A stretch of DNA of 51,013 nt, from contig JAKVCY010000035.1 in assembly GCA_022448425.1 (NCBI GenBank), positions 1 to 51,013 on the forward strand, given 5' to 3'. Origin of the DNA: Thalassotalea sp. GTDB lineage: Bacteria; Pseudomonadota; Gammaproteobacteria; Enterobacterales; Alteromonadaceae. Below are positions 1 to 8,701 of the stretch, one piece after another. Within the stretch, counting starts at the first letter, position 1. Each line of letters begins with the position of its first letter. The position numbers and the translations under genes were made by a program. The notes beneath the pieces are model-generated. The model saw nothing but the letters and a program-made list of their open reading frames with translations. It made no database searches and was not told the origin of the DNA.

Positions 1-2
1 AG

Positions 3-209
3 CCACTCCCAGAGCACCTAGAGCGAGTTGAACACGTTATTGAGCTTGATGAGCACGATAAGGTGTGTGATTGCTGTAAAGGCCCACTTCATAAAATGGG
101 CGAAACCAGCAGCGAGATGCTTGAGTATGTGCCTGCTCATAGGTCGATCAAAATGAATGCAAAATTCTTTCTTGATAATAATGATTACATATGTAATTCT
201 TTTGTTTGA
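3..209 (+). pseudogene. IS66-family transposase fragment (zinc-finger region)
   Basis: Reading from base 3, an open frame enters from the left edge and ends at TGA 207-209. It contains LPEHLERVEHVIELDE, then CDCCKGPLHKMGE and SEMLEYVPAHRSIK. This order matches the short zinc-finger domain of IS66 TnpC proteins (LPxHLxR, CxCC, G.. SE.L..IPA). Similarity appears to stop near base 155, and the last 18 codons look unrelated. The catalytic DDE domain is missing, so it is a remnant or the edge of a broken element. It is in the same orientation as the genes that follow, and its end overlaps the first BlaI-type operator. Whether an intact 5' part exists left of the window cannot be seen. Confidence 0.75.
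184..197. promoter_or_regulatory. BlaI/MecI-type operator 1
   Basis: ATTACATATGTAAT is a perfect 14-bp palindrome containing TACA-N2-TGTA, the core known for BlaI/MecI repressors. A blaI-like gene lies downstream at 1091, which supports autoregulation. Binding is inferred. Confidence 0.6.
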
Positions 210-223
210 TTACGAGTGTAATC
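208..223. promoter_or_regulatory. BlaI/MecI-type operator 2
   Basis: GATTACGAGTGTAATC is a dyad (GATTAC-N4-GTAATC) whose centre is 25 bp from the first operator. Its core TACG-AG-TGTA differs from TACA-N2-TGTA at one position. Two spaced dyads are typical of BlaI/MecI control regions. It sits about 115 bp upstream of the lipoprotein gene, which would make the lipoprotein, blaI and the M56 gene one regulated unit. Confidence 0.5.
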
Positions 224-339
224 GTATTTTAAGATTTTAAAATGAAGATGAGAGTATCAGTGCAAAGTTAATGTTGTGATTGATGATTACTCAATATTAA
301 AACGTCAGAAACGAAAGATATTGCCCAAGGAGTAGGATA

Positions 340-1056
340 GTGGGATTAGGATTACAACTTAAGCAGCTTTTTATCACATTCACAGTGTGTAGTTTGTTGA
401 TCATTACTGGCTGTAGCACTCCTACCGTGCACTTGTATGGTCGATACTTAACAGACGAACAAGTAGCTTCAGTGACACAAAGGCTTAATGAACAATGGAT
501 AAATGTTGAAGTAAATCAGCACCAGTTTCCTGCTTCGATTGGTCGCAGTGCCATTATTTACTCGCCATTTATCTCTGAACCTCAGTTGATAAATCAGTTG
601 GAGCAGGAACTGACGCTGTTGGATTGGGCTATCGAGCAAACTTCTGCGTTGAAAGAGGGGAATCATTGGTTTCAGAAAAATTCGGTTGGTTTGTTTCTCG
701 TGCCTGATGGCGTTAAACCACATAGCGGTACTTCTGTTGCTGACATGGCCAATCTATATCAAAGTGAAGGTTGCCCATTGAGGCTGTCACTGACCTTGTC
801 ATCAAATGGTCGATATAGTTTTAGCGAAGAAGTAAAGTCGACTAACTATAGCTACGGCTATCATGGGGATTGGCGTATGCGTGCATATCCGTACATCGAG
901 ATGCGACCAGATAAAGGTGGGCGTTGGCTTTATTTCGAGGCGCAACAAGCTACTTCAACTGACCAAGTGAGTGCATTGAAACTAGTTCACCTTGTACCGA
1001 TGGAAAACTATGCAAATTTAGCGGGGTGTCAGTTCACTTATGGTCAGCGGATATAA
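340..1056 (+). CDS. Predicted lipoprotein of unknown function, first gene of BlaI-M56 unit
   Basis: A 238-residue protein starting at GTG 340, with AAGGAG at 328-333 as a well-placed ribosome site. The N-terminus has a hydrophobic stretch (residues 9-23) ending in the lipobox LIITGC, so it should be a lipidated envelope protein with Cys25 as the first mature residue. The rest is hydrophilic. An internal Cys pair (in GCPLRLSL and GCQFTYG) may form a disulfide. I do not recognise the domain. It is 34 bp upstream of blaI, in the same direction and behind the BlaI-type operators, so co-expression with the sensor unit is likely. A role as an envelope target or signal partner of the M56 protein is inference only. 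Confidence 0.75.
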   Translation: MGLGLQLKQLFITFTVCSLLIITGCSTPTVHLYGRYLTDEQVASVTQRLNEQWINVEVNQHQFPASIGRSAIIYSPFISEPQLINQLEQELTLLDWAIEQTSALKEGNHWFQKNSVGLFLVPDGVKPHSGTSVADMANLYQSEGCPLRLSLTLSSNGRYSFSEEVKSTNYSYGYHGDWRMRAYPYIEMRPDKGGRWLYFEAQQATSTDQVSALKLVHLVPMENYANLAGCQFTYGQRI

Positions 1057-1090
1057 ATAAGTTTACAGACAATGAAAAAATTTATGAGGA

Positions 1091-1471
1091 ATGACAGTGT
1101 TTGATATTAGTAATGCGGAAGCTGAGGTACTGAATGTGCTGTGGCAGCAAAGCCCTATGTCGGCAAGCGATATTATCGAGCGTTTAAATGAAGAGCGAGA
1201 GTGGCATGAAAAAACTGTCAAAACCTTGCTTAACCGCTTAGTTAAGAAAGGGGCAGTGGACTTTGAAAAAGACAAGCGTCGTTACCTTTATTTTCCGGTA
1301 TTGGAGCAATCAAGCTACCAACAACATGCTAGCCAGTCATTAGTTCAACGCTTGTTTAGCGGTCGAGTGTCACCGTTAGTTGCGGGCTTTGCCAAGAACA
1401 ATAATCTTCAAAAAGACGACATAGAGTCACTGAAAAAGTTGATTAGTGATTGGGAGCAAGAAAATGACTGA
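1091..1471 (+). CDS. BlaI/MecI/CopY family transcriptional repressor
   Basis: 126 residues, the usual length for Penicillinase_R (BlaI/MecI/CopY) repressors. The winged-helix part is residues 1-75. It includes ISNAEAEVLNVLW, the recognition segment EKTVKTLLNRLVKKG and the wing DKRRYLYFPV. The C-terminal half is the dimerisation region, cleaved in classical systems by the BlaR1/MecR1 peptidase. It starts at ATG 1091 after a GAGGA-like ribosome site. Its end overlaps the start of the M56 gene by 8 bp, so the two are translationally coupled. This is the standard BlaI-BlaR arrangement. The family is certain; the inducing signal is unknown, as no beta-lactamase gene is present here. Confidence 0.93.
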   Translation: MTVFDISNAEAEVLNVLWQQSPMSASDIIERLNEEREWHEKTVKTLLNRLVKKGAVDFEKDKRRYLYFPVLEQSSYQQHASQSLVQRLFSGRVSPLVAGFAKNNNLQKDDIESLKKLISDWEQEND

Positions 1472-2774
1472 TTTTCTGAACCTTCATCTGCTGAGCATTC
1501 AACAGCAGAGCATAGACTGGCTGCACCAAATTATTATTCCGTTTACCTTGGTGAGTGCACTGTTACTTATATCTCGCCATTATTTTCTTAAAGCGTACGG
1601 GCCGCAATTAAGCTATTTAAGCTGGGCGCTCATACCGCTGAGTCTGGTTGTGCCCTTCATTGAATTACCTAATTGGTTTGCGGCGATAAACGAAGGGCAG
1701 TCAATTCAACGCTTTGTGGCGACAAGTACGCAAGCACCAGAGTTGATCGGTTTAGACGTTATCTTGGCCTATGGCTGGGCGGTTGGCTTTGTATCGTTAT
1801 TGAGTTACTGGTTATTTCGTCATTTCATCGTGCTTTACGCGCAGCGATTATGGCAGGTTGCAGAGCTAACTGGGGAACTCGATTCACTGAAAAATGCCAA
1901 CCTGAAGGTTTATAAAAGTGCTGATGTATTTAGCCCTATGCTTGTGGGTTTAATTCAGCTGAAATTAGTGATTCCCGAAGATTTTGATGCAATCTTTTCA
2001 AAGGAGCAGCAGGCGCTGATCCTTGAACACGAACTTTGTCACTTCAAACGAAATGACATGGTATGGAACACCTTTGCTTTGCTTATTTTAGCGGCAATGT
2101 GGTTCCATCCTCTGGCATGGCTAGCGTTTTCTCGCTTCCGCCGTGATCAGGAACTTTCCTGTGATCAAACCGTGTTGGCGCGCAAACACACGACTTGCAG
2201 GATTAACTACAGCAAAGCCTTGTTGTTGGCAGCAGAAACTACGCCGCCGCTTGGCTTTGCTCAATTATCCTTTAAAGAATATGGAGATAAAAACGTGATG
2301 TTTGAACGTATCAACTTGATTAAAAATGGTCACCGTGGTTCAAAGTTAATTGGCATCGGTATGTTAGTCAGTGCTGTAACGTTAATGTCTGCGATGAGCT
2401 ATGCGGGTGGGAAAGAGCATAGTGTTGATAAGAGCGAAAAGGTATTAAAAGATGTGACCCATCACATTATGCCTACTATGCGTGTGGAGCCGAAATACCC
2501 AATTAAAGCGGCGCAGCAAAATATTGAAGGGTCAGTGGTATTGAAATTTGATATTAAGGCAGACGGCTCTGTTTACAATGTCAGTGTAGTGAAAGCAATT
2601 CCTGAGAAAGTGTTTGATAAGGTATCTAAAGTTGCTTTACGTCAATGGAAATACAAAGCATCTGATGCTGGAATGAAAAATAACCTTGTTCAGTTGGATT
2701 TCGCCATGGATAAAAATTCAAAGTTTAAGTTTCAAAATTTAACTGAGCAAATAGCTGTGGTGCAAAGCCACTAG
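1464..2774 (+). CDS. BlaR1-like M56 family membrane metallopeptidase with TonB C-terminal domain
   Basis: About 436 residues from ATG 1464. This start is preferred over GTG 1446 because GGGAG lies 8 bases upstream. Three or four membrane segments occupy the first 130 residues. The zinc motif HELCH is at about 189-193, followed by WFHPLAW and DQELSCDQTVL, all typical of M56/BlaR1 peptidases. A further membrane segment lies near residue 290. The C-terminal 100 residues (VEPKYPIKAAQ, GSVVLKFDIKADGSV, LRQWKYK) form a TonB_C-type domain in place of the penicillin-binding sensor of true BlaR1. It therefore probably cleaves or inactivates the adjacent BlaI in response to a periplasmic cue other than a beta-lactam. 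The TonB-like domain may contact an envelope protein. Confidence 0.9.
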   Translation: MTDFLNLHLLSIQQQSIDWLHQIIIPFTLVSALLLISRHYFLKAYGPQLSYLSWALIPLSLVVPFIELPNWFAAINEGQSIQRFVATSTQAPELIGLDVILAYGWAVGFVSLLSYWLFRHFIVLYAQRLWQVAELTGELDSLKNANLKVYKSADVFSPMLVGLIQLKLVIPEDFDAIFSKEQQALILEHELCHFKRNDMVWNTFALLILAAMWFHPLAWLAFSRFRRDQELSCDQTVLARKHTTCRINYSKALLLAAETTPPLGFAQLSFKEYGDKNVMFERINLIKNGHRGSKLIGIGMLVSAVTLMSAMSYAGGKEHSVDKSEKVLKDVTHHIMPTMRVEPKYPIKAAQQNIEGSVVLKFDIKADGSVYNVSVVKAIPEKVFDKVSKVALRQWKYKASDAGMKNNLVQLDFAMDKNSKFKFQNLTEQIAVVQSH

Positions 2775-2784
2775 CCTTTTAAGG

Positions 2785-3279
2785 TTATGTTCTACACATG
2801 ACGATCGCATCTTCAAAACCTACCGCTTTGGGGTAGTAACCGGTGCGTCGTCCTGTTTCTATAAAACCGTGATTGATATAAAGCATGAGGGCGGAGATAT
2901 TGCTGGCACGTACTTCTAGCCATATCTTTTCAGCCCCTTTAGCTTCTGCTTCGTCGATAAATTGAGACAGTAACGCTTTGCCAAACCCTTGTCCTTGTTG
3001 ACTAGGGTTGACACATATATCCATCAATGTTGCTTCACCTAAAAGGTATTCTGCGACATAAAATCCAATGATTTGACCTATACCTTTGCGATCATCTTTG
3101 CTTTCGGCGCTCTCGGCCTCATCAAGCAAAGGTAAACTTGCGAACTCACCGAAGTAGCGACCGCCGATACAAGAAGTAAAAACCCCTTCTGACCATGGAT
3201 GGCTATGACAAGCATTTTCAATTGGCATCAGATCATGTACGTCTGAGACTGTTATTGGAGAGTAGATTAACGTGGCCAT
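2785..3279 (-). CDS. rimI: Ribosomal-protein-S18-alanine N-acetyltransferase
   Basis: 164-residue GNAT acetyltransferase that acetylates the N-terminal alanine of ribosomal protein S18. Visible motifs are ENACHSHPWSEGVF near the N-terminus, the acetyl-CoA loop QQGQGFGKALL and the RimI signature LEVRASNISALMLYINHGF. It is slightly longer than E. coli RimI because of an acidic insert (ESAESKDDRKG) before the central strand. Its ATG shares a base with the holD stop (TAATG), and holD-rimI is a conserved gammaproteobacterial operon, which strengthens both calls. It converges on the M56 gene with 10 bp between stops. Confidence 0.93.
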   Translation of the reverse strand: MATLIYSPITVSDVHDLMPIENACHSHPWSEGVFTSCIGGRYFGEFASLPLLDEAESAESKDDRKGIGQIIGFYVAEYLLGEATLMDICVNPSQQGQGFGKALLSQFIDEAEAKGAEKIWLEVRASNISALMLYINHGFIETGRRTGYYPKAVGFEDAIVMCRT

Positions 3280-3770
3280 TACAACTGTGATAGCGTTTGC
3301 CAGAGCTGTTTTTTTAGCACAGGCGATTGCTTAAGCGTCTCTATCGGTAAAGTAATTAACGTGTTATTTAAAAAGCTAACATGGGCGTCACCAACAGGGG
3401 CGTTTTCTTCAAAGGCATTGTCTTCGATATGTTTTTCTTTGGTAGTTTGCTCTTCTCTAGCGGACGTAGTTGATGCGATAAAGCGCCAAGTGAATGTGCC
3501 TAAATCAATACTCGTGTCAGAGAAACTGATGTCACTTTTAACTAAATTAAGTGATAACAGGAGATCAGAAAAGAAGGTTTCGTCGACAATCTGGGCTTTA
3601 TCAATGTGCATGAAGCTCGTTTGCTTTGCCTCAGCTGTATTGGCTTCTGTTGAGGTTGCTCCACAATTTTCGCCACGCAAATGATAAAGCGGAATGCCCA
3701 TGGCGGTTAACTTGTCAAAAGCTTGTTTTGATATCATATGCTTGGCAAATCTAACGTAAACTGATGTCAT
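3279..3770 (-). CDS. holD: DNA polymerase III psi subunit
   Basis: 163 residues. The recognisable parts are KLTAMGIPLYHLRGE near the N-terminus and the C-terminal LKQSPVLKKQLWQTL, matching the HolD pattern of LxxMGI..W.LR and (K/R)..LW..I. Psi binds chi (HolC) and helps tether the clamp loader to SSB. The middle is poorly conserved, as usual for this family. It contains a polar stretch (STTSAREEQTTKEKH) likely to be a disordered loop. The next in-frame ATG at 3737 is a reasonable alternative start, since HolD homologues begin close to that point and neither start has a clear ribosome site. Position directly before rimI is the strongest support. Confidence 0.85.
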   Translation of the reverse strand: MTSVYVRFAKHMISKQAFDKLTAMGIPLYHLRGENCGATSTEANTAEAKQTSFMHIDKAQIVDETFFSDLLLSLNLVKSDISFSDTSIDLGTFTWRFIASTTSAREEQTTKEKHIEDNAFEENAPVGDAHVSFLNNTLITLPIETLKQSPVLKKQLWQTLSQL

Positions 3771-3818
3771 TTATAATGACAAAGATTGAAAAGCGAAGAA
3801 AGTCATAAGAGAAGAAAG

Positions 3819-3895
3819 TGGCAGGGGTAGAGAGATTCGAACTCCCAACCGTCGGTTTTGGAGACCGCTGTTCTACCAATTGGAACTATACCCCT
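3819..3895 (-). tRNA. trpT: tRNA-Trp (anticodon CCA)
   Basis: On the minus strand a 77-base cloverleaf starts AGGGGTA and ends TACCCCTGCCA, with the 3' CCA encoded. The D arm is GTTC...GAAC, the anticodon loop is CTCCAAA (CCA, Trp) and the T arm is GGGAG-TTCGAAT-CTCTC. It closely resembles E. coli tRNA-Trp with one extra base in the D loop. The outermost anticodon-stem pair appears to be a G-A mismatch. It stands alone between holD and aceK. Confidence 0.95.
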
Positions 3896-4020
3896 GCAGA
3901 GATGAGCGCATTATACTTAAGCAAATAGAAAGGTAAACCCCTCTTTATAAATATTAGCTAAATATTCGCGCTACACGTAACTGTTTGCTGATTTTTTCTC
4001 CGTAATGCTGTTTTGTTGCG

Positions 4021-5757
4021 CTACTTGTTGAAACCGAAACGCGCTTCAACTGGATACGGATACACATCTTCTACGATACCATTTGCGACGTTTTTCTGCG
4101 CTTGTTGCCAGTAGCTCGCCTCTAAAAGCTCAGCGTGATATTTTAAAAACGCATTGCGATATTTATGGTTTGCGAGGGCAAAGGTAGCCAACTCTTCTGG
4201 GAACATATCGCCAGGTTCAACTGTATACCAAGGTTCAGCAGCATAAATCTGCTCTTCAGTCTTAGGCTCTGGTTTTACTCTGAAATTGACTTCATCCATG
4301 TATGTGATTTCGTCGTAATCGTAGAAAATCACTCGACCATGGCGAGTTACACCGAAGTTCTTAAGCAGCATATCTCCTGGGAAAATATTCGCTGCTATCA
4401 ATTGCTTTATCGCTGCACCATAGCCCAGCATGGCGTCGTGTAGCTCTTCTTCGTTGGCATCAGCTAAAAACAGGTTTAGCGGTGTCATGCGGCGTTCAAT
4501 ATATAAATGCTCGATAACGATGAGGTCGTCTTCATATCGAATAATCGAGGGTGCGACTTGTTCTAGTTCTGCCAAGAGTGCATCAGAGAACCTATGTTTG
4601 GGAAATGCCACCTCTGAATATTCCATGGTATCAGCCATGCGTCCAACCCTGTCGTGCAGTTTAACGAGACGGTACTTGCTCTTAACGTCCTTCTTCGTCA
4701 TCTTCTTACTAGGCGCAAACTTATCTTTGATGATTTTAAATACATAAGGATAAGACGGTAAGGTAAACACCGACATCACCATACCTTTAATACCTGGTGC
4801 GAGCTCAAACTTATCTTCACTTTTATCCAGATGATGTAAAAAGTCTCGATAAAACTGTGTCTTCCCTTGCTTGTGGTAACCAACAGCGGCGTATAGCTCA
4901 GCCTTAGTTTTACTTGGCATAAGCTCTTGCAAAAATTGAATCAGCGGCAACAGATAAGGCGTACCAACAAAGAAGTAAGCACGGGCAAAACCAAACACAA
5001 CCGCCATATGTTCTTTGTCAGTCAAAATGGTATCAATATAAATATGACCATCTTCGTCATTGAGCAGGGCGACGATAAATGGCGTTTCCCCTCCAGGCGA
5101 GACAACTCGACCGATAATGTATGCGCCTTTATTTCGGTAGAAAACAGAATCGAGGATATCAAATTTTAACTGCTCAACAGGGTATCGGGTTTTATGTGCT
5201 TGCTTGAAGAAACGGTCAATAAGTTCGTTTATATCGCGGCTTAAATCCTGAAACGGTAACGCAAAATTTGGACGATTCAGAATCGTGGCGATTGTATCGA
5301 ATAAACCGTTTTCGTCCGGCTCGTAACGGGTATAGATGGTTTTGTTCTTTAAATTCGCCAAACATTCAGGTGATGATTCAACGAAAATAAAGGCGTTATG
5401 GTAGTACTTACGTTCGAATAAGTGACAGAAAATCGAATTGTAAAAGCTCTCAGCTAAGTCTGCTTTATTGTGGTAAAGCAGTTGTCCGACATATTCTGTT
5501 TTCACCTTTTGCCACAAAGGCTCGTCAAGTTCTGTAATGGCAAAGTCTTGTTTAAGCGTGGCTAGTGTTTCTTTTACGCGTAAATCATAAAAGTCGGTAC
5601 GCTGCTTTGATGCGTCTTGTACTTCATGCCAAGCGGCTTGCTCAAATCGCGTTTTTGCCGAATGAGTAATTTGGTTAAATAAATACAGGTGGCGTTCAAA
5701 ACCATTGATGATTGTTTTTGCCAAGGCGACAGCTAAGTTACTCATATTGAATACCAT
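4021..5757 (-). CDS. aceK: Isocitrate dehydrogenase kinase/phosphatase
   Basis: 578 residues, the normal length for AceK, which phosphorylates and dephosphorylates isocitrate dehydrogenase at the branch between the TCA cycle and the glyoxylate bypass. Signatures include the regulatory N-terminal half, the ATP-binding segment SYPYVFKIIKDKFAPSKK near residue 330 and the catalytic FYDYDEITYMDEVNFR near 475. The start is ATG 5757 (MVFNMSNLAV); the ATG four codons later is equally possible. No aceA/aceB genes adjoin it, so it is separated from the glyoxylate operon of enterics. The 125 bp downstream, before tRNA-Trp, shows no clear terminator. Confidence 0.97.
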   Translation of the reverse strand: MVFNMSNLAVALAKTIINGFERHLYLFNQITHSAKTRFEQAAWHEVQDASKQRTDFYDLRVKETLATLKQDFAITELDEPLWQKVKTEYVGQLLYHNKADLAESFYNSIFCHLFERKYYHNAFIFVESSPECLANLKNKTIYTRYEPDENGLFDTIATILNRPNFALPFQDLSRDINELIDRFFKQAHKTRYPVEQLKFDILDSVFYRNKGAYIIGRVVSPGGETPFIVALLNDEDGHIYIDTILTDKEHMAVVFGFARAYFFVGTPYLLPLIQFLQELMPSKTKAELYAAVGYHKQGKTQFYRDFLHHLDKSEDKFELAPGIKGMVMSVFTLPSYPYVFKIIKDKFAPSKKMTKKDVKSKYRLVKLHDRVGRMADTMEYSEVAFPKHRFSDALLAELEQVAPSIIRYEDDLIVIEHLYIERRMTPLNLFLADANEEELHDAMLGYGAAIKQLIAANIFPGDMLLKNFGVTRHGRVIFYDYDEITYMDEVNFRVKPEPKTEEQIYAAEPWYTVEPGDMFPEELATFALANHKYRNAFLKYHAELLEASYWQQAQKNVANGIVEDVYPYPVEARFGFNK

Positions 5758-5956
5758 TTCTACTGAGGATAAACAAAGGTCTGGTTAGACCAGAGCCCGT
5801 TATCCATTGAGCATAACCCAAACACTTTAATTATTCTTGTTCAATCTTAGCAATATCGAATATTTGTTACGTCAATATTGCTTGAATTTACGCCGCCTCG
5901 GCACTAGACTTACGCGGTTTTTTATTGGCTATTTTCATCGGGATTTTTATCCAACT

Positions 5957-7003
5957 ATGCGTGTATCTGACTTTGCTTTTGACTTACCAGAAGAACTAAT
6001 CGCTCGTTATCCAAAAAGTGACCGTACAGCAAGCCGTTTAATGACGGTAGACGGTAATACCGGCGCTATTGATAATGGCCAGTTTGGTGATGTGCTAGAT
6101 AAGTTGAATAAAGGTGATTTGCTTATCTTTAACGACACTCGCGTTATTCCTGCGCGCATGTTTGGCAAAAAGGCCTCTGGTGGTAAGCTTGAAGTATTAG
6201 TCGAGCGCATGCTTGATGAACACCGTGTGTTAGCACATGTTCGCTGCAGTAAGTCACCAAAGCCGGGCACAGAGATCATTTTAGAAGATCAAGTGTCTGC
6301 AACTATGGTTGAGCGCCATGGTGCATTGTTTGAATTAAAGTTCAATAGCGATGAAAAGGTGTTAGACATTCTTGAGCGCATAGGTCATATGCCGCTACCA
6401 CCGTATATTGATCGCCCAGACGAAGACTCAGATAAAGAGCGTTACCAAACGGTTTATAACGATAAGCCAGGAGCAGTTGCTGCACCGACAGCTGGTTTGC
6501 ACTTCGACGACGCATTGTTAGAAAAAATTAAAGCGAAAGGTGTTGAGTTAGCCTTCATCACCTTGCATGTTGGTGCGGGCACTTTCCAACCGGTAAAAGT
6601 TGACGATATTGCCGACCATGTTATGCATGCTGAATACGTTGAAGTATCTCAAGAAGTTGTTGATAAAATTGAACAAACTAAAGCTGCTGGTGGTCGCGTT
6701 GTCGCCGTTGGCACGACATCAATGCGTTCATTAGAAAGTGCAGCAAAAGCGGCTGACGAGGAAGGGAAGCTGATTATTCCTTTCTATCAAGATACCGATA
6801 TCTTCATTACGCCGGGCTTTAAGTTTAAGGTAGTGGATTGCTTGATCACGAACTTTCACTTATCAGAGTCAACCTTATTAATGTTAGTTAGCGCATTTGC
6901 TGGCTACGAGCACATGATGGTCGCTTACGAGCAGGCTATTGAAGAGAAATATCGCTTCTTCTCTTATGGGGATGCGATGTTCTTGACGCGCAAGCAAGGT
7001 TAA
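5957..7003 (+). CDS. queA: S-adenosylmethionine:tRNA ribosyltransferase-isomerase
   Basis: 348 residues from ATG 5957 ([19 protein letters not shown]). The frame is open further upstream, but homologues begin here. It performs the penultimate step of queuosine synthesis, transferring and isomerising the ribosyl group of SAM onto preQ1 in tRNA. Conserved blocks are [44 protein letters not shown] and [18 protein letters not shown]. It leads the queA-tgt-yajC-secDF run, the usual gammaproteobacterial order. It is divergent from aceK; the roughly 200 bp between them must hold both promoters. Confidence 0.97.
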   Translation: MRVSDFAFDLPEELIARYPKSDRTASRLMTVDGNTGAIDNGQFGDVLDKLNKGDLLIFNDTRVIPARMFGKKASGGKLEVLVERMLDEHRVLAHVRCSKSPKPGTEIILEDQVSATMVERHGALFELKFNSDEKVLDILERIGHMPLPPYIDRPDEDSDKERYQTVYNDKPGAVAAPTAGLHFDDALLEKIKAKGVELAFITLHVGAGTFQPVKVDDIADHVMHAEYVEVSQEVVDKIEQTKAAGGRVVAVGTTSMRSLESAAKAADEEGKLIIPFYQDTDIFITPGFKFKVVDCLITNFHLSESTLLMLVSAFAGYEHMMVAYEQAIEEKYRFFSYGDAMFLTRKQG

Positions 7004-7064
7004 TTTGCACTGGTTAAAGTTAATGCTTTAGCTAGAGAGTTTGTGCGACCTATTTACCACTTAA

Positions 7065-8249
<1,185 letters not shown>

Positions 8250-8342
8250 GAAACAAATTTCGGTGTTTAGTCGGCGCAAATGATAGCGATGGTTAGGCAC
8301 CAGACATTTTATTAATTATAACGATTAGAAGTAGAGGAAATG

Positions 8343-8672
8343 ATGAGTCTATCTTTAGGTACTATTTTCGCCCAAGCACAACCACAAGGTGGTGGCATGG
8401 AAATGTTAATCATGTTGCTTGTTTTTGGTTTAGTGTTTTATTTCATGATTTACCGCCCACAAGCAAAGCGTGTTAAAGAGCACAAGTCGCTTATGTCAGC
8501 GTTATCGAAAGGCGATGAAGTATTAACGCAAGGCGGTTTAGTGGGCAAAATCACTAAAGTGTCTGACGAGAAAGACTTTGTGGTTGTTAGCATTGCTGAG
8601 AACACTGAAGTAACAGTACAAAAAGCCTCTATCAGCGCAGTATTGCCGAAAGGAACAATGAAAAGCCTCTAA
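8343..8672 (+). CDS. yajC: Preprotein translocase accessory subunit YajC
   Basis: About 109 residues with one membrane segment (MLIMLLVFGLVFYFMIY) followed by RPQAKRVKEHKSLMSALSKGDEVLTQGGLVGKI, the YajC hallmark. Two ATGs are in tandem at 8340 and 8343. The second is chosen because GAGG at 8334-8337 would be too close to the first. YajC associates with SecDF and SecYEG in the inner membrane. Its stop codon lies in the loop of an intrinsic terminator that separates it from secD. Confidence 0.96.
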   Translation: MSLSLGTIFAQAQPQGGGMEMLIMLLVFGLVFYFMIYRPQAKRVKEHKSLMSALSKGDEVLTQGGLVGKITKVSDEKDFVVVSIAENTEVTVQKASISAVLPKGTMKSL

Positions 8673-8686
8673 TATGAGGCTTTTTT
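8661..8686 (+). terminator. Intrinsic terminator overlapping yajC stop, before secD
   Basis: GCCTC (8665-8669), TAATAT (8670-8675), GAGGC (8676-8680) and six Ts, with AAAA before the stem pairing to the U tract. The yajC TAA is the first part of the loop. Its placement inside the operon suggests partial termination (attenuation) of secDF transcription. Confidence 0.8.
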
Positions 8687-8701
8687 CATAAAGGAAACGT
8701 T

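Noticed and set aside
1464-2774. True BlaR1/MecR1 beta-lactam sensor
   Set aside because: The C-terminal penicillin-binding domain with its SxxK and KTG motifs is absent; a TonB-type domain occupies that end.
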